Assembly (NCBI GenBank): GCA_903834675.1
Contig: CAILKC010000293.1
Location: forward strand, 1-12,934
Length of the DNA: 12,934 nucleotides
Source: an uncultured Victivallales bacterium
GTDB taxonomy: Bacteria; Verrucomicrobiota; Lentisphaeria; Oligosphaerales; JAFGRS01
Direction of reading: 5' to 3'
The position numbers and the translations under genes are program-made. Shown piece by piece: positions 5,832 to 12,934 of this stretch (the stretch's first letter is position 1; every line of letters begins with the position of its first letter). The notes below the pieces were generated by a model. It worked only from the letters and a program-made list of their open reading frames with translations. It was not told the origin of the DNA and did not search any database.

Positions 5832-7361
5832 CTACGCTGCTACCTCTCGCCGCGGGCAGGTGAGGTACACGACGAAGCCGACGCCGAAGCAGACCAGGTT
5901 GCAGATCACCGGCCAGAGCAGGAAGCTCACTCGGGCGGCGTCCTTGGGAATCGGGTAGGTGAAGGCCAGGCTGGGGCTGACCTGCAGGAAGAGCATCAGC
6001 ACCAGCAGGCAGGCGTAGGAGGCCACGACACCCAGCACGCCGGCCCAGGGGTTGACCTTGTGCGGCAGGAAGGCCAGCGCCATCAGCCCGAGAATGCCAC
6101 AGGTGGATACCGCCATCACCTTGCTCCAGACGATCTGCGCCAGCTCGATCTGCATGAACAGAATCGCCATCACGATCGCCAGCAGGCCCCAGATCAGCAC
6201 CAGAGACTTGGCGACGAAGAGGTAGTGCCGGTCCTCCTTGCCCTTGCCCCAGAAACGCTTGTAGAAGTCCTCCAGACATACCGCCGAGCAGGAGTTCATG
6301 CTCGAGGAGATGGTCGACATGGCTGCGGCGAAGAAGGCGGCAATGACCAGTCCGGCCAGCCCAGCCGGCATGCGCGTGACCACGAAGTAGGCATACAGCG
6401 AGTCCAGACGCTTGGCATCCTTGAGCAGGTCGACGGCCGGATCCGGGTTCGCCTGGTAGTAGACAAACAGCGCCACCCCGATGAAGTAAAACAGGTAGCC
6501 CAGCGGGATGTAGCCCAGGATCGACATCCAGACGCTGACATTGGCCTTGCGCGTCGACTCCGCGGTGAGGTAACGCTGCGTCATCTCCTGCTGCGTGGCG
6601 TAGATGCGGACCGTCTCGAAGAGCGTCTGCAACACCAGCCAAGCGGTCACGACCTGGGTTAGGTCACCACTCCAGTTGAAGGTACGGAACTTGTGGCTGG
6701 CCTGGGCCGCGGCCCAGAAGTCGACCCCGGGCGCGAAGATGAAGAACAGGGTGGCGACCGCGCCGATGACGAAGATGAACACCTGGATGACATCGGTCCA
6801 GATGACGCCCTTGATCCCCCCAAGCACGGTGTAGACGACGCAGACCAGCCCCATCACCACAATAGTGCCGATGAGGTGGGCGCCGGTGACCACGCAGAAG
6901 GCCAGAGCCGGCAGAAAGAGCACCAGCCCCATGCGGCCTACCGAGAGCAGGATGAAGCCCACCGCCGCAATCAGCCGCGAGGACACATGGATGCGGCGTT
7001 CGAGAAACTCGTAGACACTCAGGCAGCCGGACTCGCGGAAACGCGGCAGGACAAAGCCCGTAATCAGCAGCGCGGTCACCAGCAGGAAGGGCAACTGCAC
7101 CGTCCAGATGAAGTCCGCCGCCCCAAACGACACCGCCGGCAACGCCATCATCGTCAGCGAGGATAGGTACGTCCCCAGCAGCGAGATGCCCACCAGCCAG
7201 TGATGCACCTTGCCATCACCGGTGAAGTAGCCAGCCGCCCCCCCCGACGAACGGCCGCACCAGATGCCGACAAACAGCATGGCAGCCAGGTAAACCACCA
7301 GCACCGCGTAGTTGATGACGCCGAAATCGGGATGTGGCAGCGCAGCGAGGCTAGGTGGCAT
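5832..7361 (-). CDS. Sodium:solute symporter (SSS family)
   Basis: A 509-residue polytopic inner-membrane transporter with about 13 hydrophobic helices, as expected for the SSS family (TC 2.A.21; relatives carry sugars, sialic acid, proline or monocarboxylates). Family marks include GGIKGVIWTDVIQ (181-193), QQEMTQRYL (257-265), and AAAMSTISSSMNS (345-357), the Ser-rich helix that forms the Na2 sodium site. The start at 7361 was chosen over an in-frame ATG 27 codons upstream because AAGGA lies eight bases before it and the extra residues are Arg/Ala-rich without family character. It is the last gene of a minus-strand group, 134 bases after the hydrolase, so it probably imports the product of the lyase and hydrolase, plausibly an unsaturated or modified sugar. 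The substrate is inferred from context only. Confidence 0.92.
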   Translation of the reverse strand: MPPSLAALPHPDFGVINYAVLVVYLAAMLFVGIWCGRSSGGAAGYFTGDGKVHHWLVGISLLGTYLSSLTMMALPAVSFGAADFIWTVQLPFLLVTALLITGFVLPRFRESGCLSVYEFLERRIHVSSRLIAAVGFILLSVGRMGLVLFLPALAFCVVTGAHLIGTIVVMGLVCVVYTVLGGIKGVIWTDVIQVFIFVIGAVATLFFIFAPGVDFWAAAQASHKFRTFNWSGDLTQVVTAWLVLQTLFETVRIYATQQEMTQRYLTAESTRKANVSVWMSILGYIPLGYLFYFIGVALFVYYQANPDPAVDLLKDAKRLDSLYAYFVVTRMPAGLAGLVIAAFFAAAMSTISSSMNSCSAVCLEDFYKRFWGKGKEDRHYLFVAKSLVLIWGLLAIVMAILFMQIELAQIVWSKVMAVSTCGILGLMALAFLPHKVNPWAGVLGVVASYACLLVLMLFLQVSPSLAFTYPIPKDAARVSFLLWPVICNLVCFGVGFVVYLTCPRREVAA

Positions 7362-7369
7362 GGTTGTCG

Positions 7370-7374
7370 TCCTT
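7370..7374 (-). promoter_or_regulatory. Shine-Dalgarno site deciding the symporter start
   Basis: On the minus strand AAGGA lies eight bases before the ATG at 7361. This supports the shorter start over the in-frame ATG at 7442. Confidence 0.5.
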
Positions 7375-7495
7375 GTTCCGGCTGTGGCGGCGCGGCGGGC
7401 GCAAGGCGCGGCCCGGCCCTTGCCTCGGTCTCCGGCGCCCACTGCGGGGTCCGCGGCGCCAGTGCGGCTAACCTAACGTCGACGGCGGCGCCTTT

Positions 7496-8314
7496 CTAGC
7501 TGGCAGCCAGCACGTCGCGGACCCACTCCCGCAGGCGCCGGCGTTCGCTGGTATCGCGCAGGACCCAGGAATCGGTGTGGTTACGGTAGCGCAGGTCAAC
7601 GAAGGTGAAGCGTCCCTGAGGGCAGGCGGCGGCCAGGTACGCCTGGGTGGCTTCGGTCGAGACCTCATGGCTGATGAACTGGGGTCGACCGCCCAGGCGT
7701 CCGAGCCGTACCGCCGCCTCCGCGCGGTCGCTGCCCTCGTAAGCCCACGGGCGCCCCCCGTCATAGTGGCTGTGGCAGACGAAACCACACCAGAGGGCGG
7801 CGATCGCGTCATCGTGCAGGCCGATGTAGTTGCAGGCGATGGCGCCGCGCGAGAACCCGGCCAGGAACACCGCCTGCGGATCGCCGCCGTACTCCCGGCA
7901 CACCTGCGGCACCACGCGGGTGCAGTAGGCCACGGTCGCATCCACATCTCCCCACCACTGCAACTGGTTCTGCTGGCGGTCGGGGCTGATGTAGGGCAGG
8001 CAGAGCCAGAGGAAGCCCTTGCCGCCGCTGAGGCCATAGCCGAGGCTGCAATCCTCGACCTTGCCGGTGCAGGTATCGCCAAACGAGTTCTGGTAGGGCC
8101 CGTTGCCAGCGTATTCCACGATCACCGGGTAGCGCCGACCGGGCTCCCAGTCCACCGGCAGGTAGAGCGCCTGGTGAACCGCGCTGCCAGCGTACTCCGG
8201 GGGGACGGCCTTCACCCGTTTGCCGGGGGCCGGGGCGCCCTCGGTCATGGGTGGCACGGTCAGATCCTGCGGCACGCAGCGGATGTCCGGCAGCTCTTCG
8301 GCCTTGGCACTCAT
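7496..8314 (-). CDS. Alpha/beta hydrolase (probable esterase)
   Basis: A 272-residue protein with an alpha/beta-hydrolase layout. A strand leads to an oxyanion-type turn (VIVEYAGNGPY, 64-74), the nucleophile elbow GFSRG puts the likely catalytic serine at 155, and NHTDSW puts the likely catalytic histidine at 246. The acidic member is unclear (Asp184 or Asp240 are candidates). No signal peptide is evident, so it is probably cytoplasmic. Its ATG (8312-8314) overlaps the TGA of the upstream lyase in an ATGA junction, a strong sign of co-translation. The frame stays open upstream to 9163, but that stretch is antisense-like sequence within the lyase gene, so the coupled start is preferred. A role in removing acyl groups from the lyase's sugar products is inferred; a peptidase or lactonase is possible. 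Confidence 0.85.
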   Translation of the reverse strand: MSAKAEELPDIRCVPQDLTVPPMTEGAPAPGKRVKAVPPEYAGSAVHQALYLPVDWEPGRRYPVIVEYAGNGPYQNSFGDTCTGKVEDCSLGYGLSGGKGFLWLCLPYISPDRQQNQLQWWGDVDATVAYCTRVVPQVCREYGGDPQAVFLAGFSRGAIACNYIGLHDDAIAALWCGFVCHSHYDGGRPWAYEGSDRAEAAVRLGRLGGRPQFISHEVSTEATQAYLAAACPQGRFTFVDLRYRNHTDSWVLRDTSERRRLREWVRDVLAAS

Positions 8315-11300
8315 GGTTGCCCCACCTGGGCATCGCCGCCCGTCTGGACCGTCCCCCCGGCACGCTGCGTGCTCTGCGCCCAGGTCGAGAAGGTGAACTC
8401 CTGCCCCACCGTGACGTTCAGGACCGGTTCCCCGGCCAGCTTCACCCGTGATCCACCCCCGGGCAGCGCGGTCACCGCTTCGATCTCGTAGGCGCCATCC
8501 GTCGCGTCTCGGATGATGAGCAGACAGCCGGCATGCACTCCCGGCGGCAGAGCGGCGTCGGTATCGACGCTGGCGGCGGCCGCGTCCACGGCCGTAATCC
8601 GGCCGCTGACGGGCCGCGGCGAGCGCAGCGACAGCTCCCCTGCCCGCGCCTCGGCCCCATTCAGCAGCCAGAGAACCGTCTGCGTGGGCGTCCGGCTCAA
8701 GAAGGCCTGCTGACCGCGGAAGCGGAGTTCGCCGCATTGCGTCAGCCCGGCCGCGCTGGCGGCCTCGCCGGTGACCACGAGGTCGTCGATGTCCGCGCCC
8801 CGGATACGCACGGCCTGTGCCTCGCCCTGCTCGCAGCTCACGACCTCGGGACTGACGCTGAAGCGGGCGCCGTCCGTGTAGACCGGCTGAATCACCGAGA
8901 CAAAGGTGTTGGCGGGGCCGTTGCGGCGCACGACGGCCACTTGCAGTTCGCGCTTCTCCCAGGGGTTCTTGCGGTCGCGGAGCCCGGGCGCGGTGAGGTG
9001 GAAGAGGGTCGAGCCGGGCTGGCCCTGCATATCCAGACACACCCCACTGCCACCCTCCAGCCAGCGGAGCTGTATCGCCTCTGCCGTCGGGAGGGCCTGC
9101 GCCTGCCGCACCCAGGTGGCGCCAGCCTGTGCCGACACCACGGGCCCCGCCCAGGCTTCCCACGCCAGCGCGGGGCCGCTGAACTCTTGGCCCGCCCCGT
9201 GGATGGCGAAGTCATGCACCTTGCCGCCGGCCACGCGGAAGACATCCACGACATAGCGTCGCCCGGGGCCGTGGTCCACCAGCGACACGGTGCGCTCGTA
9301 GCGCGTTGCCTGGGCGTACACCGCCGGGGCCGCGGCCACGATGGTCTGGATCGGCCCACCCGCCGCAAACGCCAGCAACTGGCCGGCCTCGCGGGCCTGG
9401 GGCTGGCCGTCGATCAGGACCTCGTTGTGACAGAGCGTCGCCTTGTTCCAGGGCGTGAACTCGTGGCGGGCCCCCAGGTAGCCCTGGTCGGTGATCAACT
9501 CGGCGCCATTGTCATAGTAGATCAGGTTCAGCTTGTCGGGGTGCCCATGCCCAGAGCAGAAGGGACCGTAATCGAGATAGAGAGCGGCCGCCTCGGCGCC
9601 GCTGCCGGCACGCAGGATGGCGAGCCCAAGCCCAGGCCGGACCAGACTGGGCGCGGCCAGGTCGAGCGGCTGCACGCCGTCGAGACGCGCCTCTGGTTCC
9701 CGCCGGAAAAGAGCGTACTCGTCACCCGCGGCAAAGCTGCCGCCGTAGGCCTGGGCCAGCAAGCGCCGGTTGGCCTCAGTCGGATACCAGTGGTAGTTGG
9801 TCTCGACGTGCTGAGCGCTGTAACGCACTCCCGCGGCCGAATCGTTGATCGGCGGCGCGGTCCCGTCGGGCAGCAGAACCTGTAGCTGCGCGGTGTAGAT
9901 CTTGCGCAGCACGGCGTCTTGCCGCAGATCGAGTGCGGTAAAGCGGTCCGGACCCGTGTACGTCGGCGGATCGCTGTACCCCTGCAGGATCTCCGAACAG
10001 CCATACAAGGGCCCTAGAGCCATGCTCTCGTACGAGGAAGAGCCATCCTCCCAGTGGCCATCGCGGAAGAAGTAGGCGCGCACAAACCCGAGGAAGCCCT
10101 CCGGCGCGCTGCTGGCCCAGCGCACGGCCTCGTGGTCTCCCAGGAGGACCCCGAGCCAGGCGCCGCAGGTCATGGCCGCCGGCCCATCGTTGATGCAGCA
10201 ACCGCGTGGCGAGGTGGCGGTAAACAGCCGCACCGCCTCCCGGAAGGCGCCGTTCTCAATCAGCGCCTTGTCCGGCTCGGTCAGGCAAGCGTTGTTGTAG
10301 ATGAGGTCGTAGCACAGCGCCAGTTGGGAGAACGTGCCCGCGTCGTGCAGCTTCCAGCCGGAGAGCTTGCCAGATTGCAGATTGCTATAGTCGCGGTAGA
10401 AGCGGGTCCAGTCGTGAGGCACATAGCCCGGGTAGACCTCGGCGACGCGGCGGAGGACCTTCACCGCCCTCTCGGCGTAGGCTCGCTCGTCGGTCAAGGC
10501 GTAGACTTTGCCCAAGGCGCCCAGGGAGGAAAGCTTGACGATGCGCTCGTAGCGCAGACGGCCACTGATGCGGTAGCGGCGACCCTTGGCCCCTTCGTGG
10601 AAGCAGTACTCGACCTTCCGCCCCAGGGGGTCACGCAGGGTCTCGCGACCGTTCTCGGGGTAGTCGGCGCTGGGTAACACCAGGCCGCAGCGGGTGCATT
10701 CGATGCGCATATCGGGGAGGCACTTCCAGGCGTAGTCCCAGTTGGCGTCGCATTTCGGGCAGAACAGCGTGCGGTTCGGCGTCAGTTCGGGAATCCAAAG
10801 CGGCAGGTCGGCCTCGGGCACCTGCATCCAGAACTCGGCGGCTTTACGGAAGTTAGCCAGCAGGCCCTGCGCCCACTCATGGCGCCGGATATTCTCCCGG
10901 GCCCGGACGAGGTCGGCCTCGCGATAGAGCCCGCAGGGATGTCGGACCGTGGCCGGTGGCAGGGGCGTGCGATCGTACCTCGAGATGAAACCCTCGGAGA
11001 ACGCCAGGTCATCATACCAGGCATCCGTCTGACCGCCCGTCCAACACGAGGCCAGCAGCGTGGCCCGAACCGCGCTGACCGGCGAGATGGCCGTGGAAAG
11101 CAGGTGCTCCCAGCGACCGCTGGCCGTCCCCGAAAAGGAAAACACCCCGCCCTCCTGGATGCGTTTGCCGTCCTGATCCCAGAACTCGATGTACAGCGAG
11201 CCATTGCTGCCCACCGGGGCACGGAACCACCACCTCGCCGAGTAGTCCGTCTCGGGTTTGACGGGAATCATGGGGCTGCGCAGTCCGCAGGCGAGCTTGT

Positions 11301-11535
11301 TGCTGGCGTCAACCAGGTGCAGCCCAAGTTGGCCGGTGCGCGCCGCGGCGCCCAGCAGCTCGAGCCGATTCGGTGCTTCGCAGGCCTGGACGGTCCAACC
11401 CGGTGGGAGCTTTCCCGCTGTACCGTCCTCAAAGGAGGTCTGGAACAGCGGCTCGGCGGCCAGGGCCGAAAGAAGGCTCGTGTACACGGCCGCAAGCACG
11501 ATGCAGCCGAGGCGTAGCAAGAAACCTAAGGGCAT
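8311..11535 (-). CDS. Secreted heparinase II/III-type polysaccharide lyase, multidomain
   Basis: A 1074-residue protein with an N-terminal signal peptide (hydrophobic 4-26, cleavage near ALAA-EP). Residues 30-190 look like a beta-sandwich, possibly carbohydrate-binding. A CPKC (259-262) ... CTRC (280-283) pair could bind zinc. An alpha-toroid follows (about 200-580) with Tyr502 in DGSSSYES, a candidate catalytic base. The heparinase II/III beta-sandwich (PF07940 type) starts near 630 and shows SGHGHPDKLNL (661-671) and CHNEVLIDG (702-710), the family signature. The last 200 residues form further beta-rich modules. It should cleave a uronate-containing polysaccharide by beta-elimination outside the cytoplasm; heparin itself need not be the substrate. 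AAGAGGA (plus 11542-11548) lies six bases before the ATG and supports this start. It is the first gene of the operon. Confidence 0.92.
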   Translation of the reverse strand: MPLGFLLRLGCIVLAAVYTSLLSALAAEPLFQTSFEDGTAGKLPPGWTVQACEAPNRLELLGAAARTGQLGLHLVDASNKLACGLRSPMIPVKPETDYSARWWFRAPVGSNGSLYIEFWDQDGKRIQEGGVFSFSGTASGRWEHLLSTAISPVSAVRATLLASCWTGGQTDAWYDDLAFSEGFISRYDRTPLPPATVRHPCGLYREADLVRARENIRRHEWAQGLLANFRKAAEFWMQVPEADLPLWIPELTPNRTLFCPKCDANWDYAWKCLPDMRIECTRCGLVLPSADYPENGRETLRDPLGRKVEYCFHEGAKGRRYRISGRLRYERIVKLSSLGALGKVYALTDERAYAERAVKVLRRVAEVYPGYVPHDWTRFYRDYSNLQSGKLSGWKLHDAGTFSQLALCYDLIYNNACLTEPDKALIENGAFREAVRLFTATSPRGCCINDGPAAMTCGAWLGVLLGDHEAVRWASSAPEGFLGFVRAYFFRDGHWEDGSSSYESMALGPLYGCSEILQGYSDPPTYTGPDRFTALDLRQDAVLRKIYTAQLQVLLPDGTAPPINDSAAGVRYSAQHVETNYHWYPTEANRRLLAQAYGGSFAAGDEYALFRREPEARLDGVQPLDLAAPSLVRPGLGLAILRAGSGAEAAALYLDYGPFCSGHGHPDKLNLIYYDNGAELITDQGYLGARHEFTPWNKATLCHNEVLIDGQPQAREAGQLLAFAAGGPIQTIVAAAPAVYAQATRYERTVSLVDHGPGRRYVVDVFRVAGGKVHDFAIHGAGQEFSGPALAWEAWAGPVVSAQAGATWVRQAQALPTAEAIQLRWLEGGSGVCLDMQGQPGSTLFHLTAPGLRDRKNPWEKRELQVAVVRRNGPANTFVSVIQPVYTDGARFSVSPEVVSCEQGEAQAVRIRGADIDDLVVTGEAASAAGLTQCGELRFRGQQAFLSRTPTQTVLWLLNGAEARAGELSLRSPRPVSGRITAVDAAAASVDTDAALPPGVHAGCLLIIRDATDGAYEIEAVTALPGGGSRVKLAGEPVLNVTVGQEFTFSTWAQSTQRAGGTVQTGGDAQVGQP

Positions 11536-11541
11536 TGGGTG

Positions 11542-11548
11542 TCCTCTT
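11542..11548 (-). promoter_or_regulatory. Shine-Dalgarno site of the lyase gene
   Basis: On the minus strand AAGAGGA is followed by six bases and then the ATG at 11535. It supports the chosen start, which also gives a clean signal peptide. Confidence 0.65.
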
Positions 11549-11728
11549 CGGAAGCCGGGTTCAGCAGCCCGTTCGCGTCATTCGGCAGCGCCCAAGACTG
11601 CGGCCCGTGCGAACCCGGCCGCTATGGCACATTGCCCGATCCCGCGTGGACGCATCGCTGCTTCTTGTTTGGTGTCGGCGGTAAGGTAGCACGTCATTGC
11701 CCCAGGGCGGCAAGGGCGGACGACTCGC

Positions 11729-11755
11729 AGACAACGGCAAGCGCGCCCGTTGTCT
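11729..11755. other. 9-bp perfect stem-loop upstream of the lyase gene
   Basis: AGACAACGG (11729-11737) pairs with CCGTTGTCT (11747-11755) across a nine-base loop. No T-tract follows on either strand. It may be a leader structure, a dyad binding site or a remnant of a repeat. Function is unknown. Confidence 0.45.
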
Positions 11756-12180
11756 TGAAGCCCTGCCAAATGGGCTCACGAACTTGCCCTTTCTCTTTCT
11801 GCTGCGGTTCTTCCTCGCGGGTTCCAACCCCGCCCAGGTGGAGGCGCTCATTAAGGATCTCGCGGGCGACAACCCAGCCCCTCCGCTCCGCCCGCAGGGC
11901 GTGGAGGTCGGCGGGCCGTCATGCCGCACGGCAGGACTTCCGCCGTCTCACCGTCGGGACGGCTCGACCAGGTCGTTCGAAGCTACACGCGCGGAACGTG
12001 ACCCTGGCTGACTTTACGCGGGTCCACCTCCGGCTCCGGTTCTGCCATCGCAGCGTGCAACCATCCGCAGTCGGCTAGGTCAAAACGTCAATCGACCAAC
12101 CGGGCTGCCTGGCTTGGCACAGCGTGTGTCGTCAGCGCGACCGGGTTGGGAACTCACCCCCACAGCAGGACCGTACCGCG

Positions 12181-12513
12181 ATGCAGATCACACTCCACAA
12201 GAAGACCGTGTCCTTCACCCCTGACTCCCCCGAGGAGCGCGCCAAGCTGCAGGCCGTCTGGCGCCTGCTGGTTGATTGCAACGGCATCAGCCGGCACCTC
12301 GCCCCCATCGGCGAGTTCGTACCGCAGAAGGGCAACCAGGCCGCTCAGTTTGTCATCGAGGGCCCCGGTGCCGATGAACTCCCGGAGTTCCCGGCCGTCG
12401 TCGTCGAGGTCGCTTGCAAGGTCTACTGCAAGACCTGCAACCGCATGCAGGATCTGAAGCCGGGTCAGCGGATTCCGCCCTGCTGCGGCAAGCTCATGGA
12501 GATCATGGACTGA
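12181..12513 (+). CDS. Small protein with a desulforedoxin-like four-cysteine knuckle
   Basis: A 110-residue protein that I cannot assign to a named family. Residues 1-75 are mixed alpha/beta (a beta start MQITLHKKTVSF, a helix at about 16-33, a strand near 56-60). The C-terminus carries C83-x2-C86-x14-C101-C102-G-K-x-M. This is close to the C-x2-C-x15-C-C-G-x-x-M layout of desulforedoxin and the N-terminal domain of desulfoferrodoxin, which bind one iron through four cysteines; a structural zinc ribbon is equally possible. The start at 12181 follows AGGA at 12167-12170 with a long ten-base gap. The in-frame ATG at 12124 would add 19 residues and is less likely. The last base of the stop codon is the first base of a 61-bp tandem array. 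The lyase gene is divergent, and no other functional partner is evident. Confidence 0.75.
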   Translation: MQITLHKKTVSFTPDSPEERAKLQAVWRLLVDCNGISRHLAPIGEFVPQKGNQAAQFVIEGPGADELPEFPAVVVEVACKVYCKTCNRMQDLKPGQRIPPCCGKLMEIMD

Positions 12514-12934
12514 GGCGCCTGGCCGCAGGCGAGGCGGTGGAGCCCACCGCATCTCCAGCGGCCATTTTGGAGAGGCGCCTGGCCGCAGGCGAGGGCGGGG
12601 GAGCCCACCGCAGCTCCAGCGGGCATTTTGGAGAGGCGCCTGGCCTCAGGCGAGGGCGGGGGAGCCCACCGCAGCTCCAGCGGGCATTTTGGACAGGCGC
12701 CTGGCCGCAGGCGCGGGCGGGGGAGCCCACCGCATCTCCAGCGAACCGCGGCGGTGGAGCCCACCGCATCTCCAGCGGGCATTTTGGACAGGCGCCTGGC
12801 CGCAGGCGCGGGCGGTGGAGCCCACCGCAGCTCCAGCGGGCATTTTGGAGAGGCGCCTGGCCTCAGGCGAGGGCGGGGGAGCCCACCGCAGCTCCAGCGG
12901 GCATTTTGGACAGGCGCCTGGCCGCAGGCGCGGG
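12513..12934. repeat. 61-bp tandem repeat array, running off the window
   Basis: Units start at AGGCGCCTGGCC at 12513, 12573, 12634, 12695, 12790, 12851 and 12912. Most are 61 bases. The first is 60, the fourth is 95 because 12744-12777 is a 34-bp partial duplication, and the seventh is cut by the window edge. Each unit can form up to three small hairpins: GCGCCTG-GCCG-CAGGCGC (shortened in some units), CGGTGG-AGC-CCACCG (intact only in some units), and CTCCA / TGGAG around the ATTTT stretch. Units three and six are identical, and the unit after each begins identically, which suggests a 217-bp higher-order duplication. As 61 is not a multiple of three, the open frames across the array are not credible genes. 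There are no unique spacers, so it is not CRISPR. Confidence 0.9.

Larger units (their letters stand above)
11536..12180. other. 645-bp intergenic region without a recognisable gene
   Basis: This stretch separates the divergent lyase gene and small zinc-knuckle gene and should hold both promoters, but no convincing -35/-10 pair is visible. Open frames exist (plus 11539-12078 and 11697-12011, minus 11561-11929), but their translations are Arg/Pro/Ser-rich, lack ribosome sites and resemble no family I know. A 9-bp perfect stem lies at 11729-11737 / 11747-11755 (AGACAACGG / CCGTTGTCT), and a 5-bp stem with a 7-base loop at 11817-11833. On the minus strand the larger stem could lie in the 5' leader of the lyase transcript. 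Confidence 0.5.

Noticed and set aside
5092..6642. 516-codon minus-strand frame across the convergent gap
   Set aside because: Runs antisense to the helicase end, through repeats, and out of frame with the symporter, which shows its own family motifs.
5595..6662. 355-codon plus-strand frame starting at the helicase stop
   Set aside because: Crosses the 51-bp and 15-bp repeats and then runs antisense to the symporter; no family character.
7496..9163. Long version of the hydrolase frame (555 codons)
   Set aside because: The upstream part lies within the lyase gene in another frame and is Gly/Arg/Pro-rich. The ATGA junction at 8311-8314 gives a natural start.
8533..9885. 450-codon plus-strand frame opposite the lyase
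   Set aside because: Antisense to a clear family protein; its openness follows from high GC and codon bias, and the translation is low-complexity without a known motif.
11817..11833. tRNA T-arm-like stem-loop (five-bp stem, loop TTCCAAC)
   Set aside because: Loop position 57 is not a purine, and no matching acceptor, D or anticodon arm lies upstream at the right distance.
11539..12078. Open frames in the gap before the small protein (plus 11539-12078 and 11697-12011, minus 11561-11929)
   Set aside because: No ribosome sites, atypical Arg/Pro/Ser-rich composition and no recognisable domain; treated as non-coding.
12124..12513. Longer start of the small cysteine protein at 12124
   Set aside because: The added 19 residues are polar and unlike the rest, and no ribosome site precedes them. 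The ATG at 12181 has AGGA upstream, although at a long distance.
12503..12843. Overlapping minus-strand frames in the 61-bp array
   Set aside because: A 61-bp period shifts frame each unit; the frames are open only because the unit lacks stops on that strand. No ribosome site or family similarity.
12513..12934. CRISPR array
   Set aside because: Units are contiguous with no unique spacers, and no cas gene is nearby.

Overview
The window is a GC-rich bacterial chromosome fragment with a PVC-like character (Planctomycetes, Lentisphaerae, Verrucomicrobia). The basis is family-level: a eukaryotic-type Ser/Thr kinase fused to WD40 propellers, a large secreted heparinase-type lyase beside a sodium:solute symporter, a DUF6364/PIN toxin-antitoxin pair, and many short palindromic repeats. 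No rRNA or ribosomal marker is present, so the phylum is inference.

Left to right. Positions 3-2816 (+) hold the C-terminal part of a membrane-anchored kinase with about 14 WD40 repeats; its catalytic domain lies off the left edge. A 25-bp perfect palindrome sits in frame inside this gene. A repeat-rich gap leads to an antitoxin gene (2976-3200, +) and an overlapping PIN toxin gene cut to 63 codons (3193-3384), followed by a nested palindromic element (3394-3516). A PcrA/UvrD-type helicase follows (3637-5598, +). It converges on the next operon across a repeat cluster (5597-5811).

Positions 5832-11535 (-) look like one operon, read right to left: secreted heparinase II/III-type polysaccharide lyase, alpha/beta hydrolase (ATGA overlap, so probably translationally coupled), then a 13-TM sodium:solute symporter. 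Together they suggest a cleave, trim and import route for an acidic or modified polysaccharide. The substrate cannot be read from the sequence.

A 645-bp stretch without a convincing gene follows (11536-12180). A 110-residue protein with a desulforedoxin-like four-cysteine knuckle comes next (12181-12513, +). Its stop codon touches the first unit of a 61-bp tandem array that runs off the right edge.

The most unusual aspect of the window is its repeat load. At least five unrelated palindromic or tandem families occur: one inside a reading frame, one next to a broken toxin gene, and three at or just after stop codons. No classical defence system, CRISPR array, transposase, rRNA or tRNA was found.
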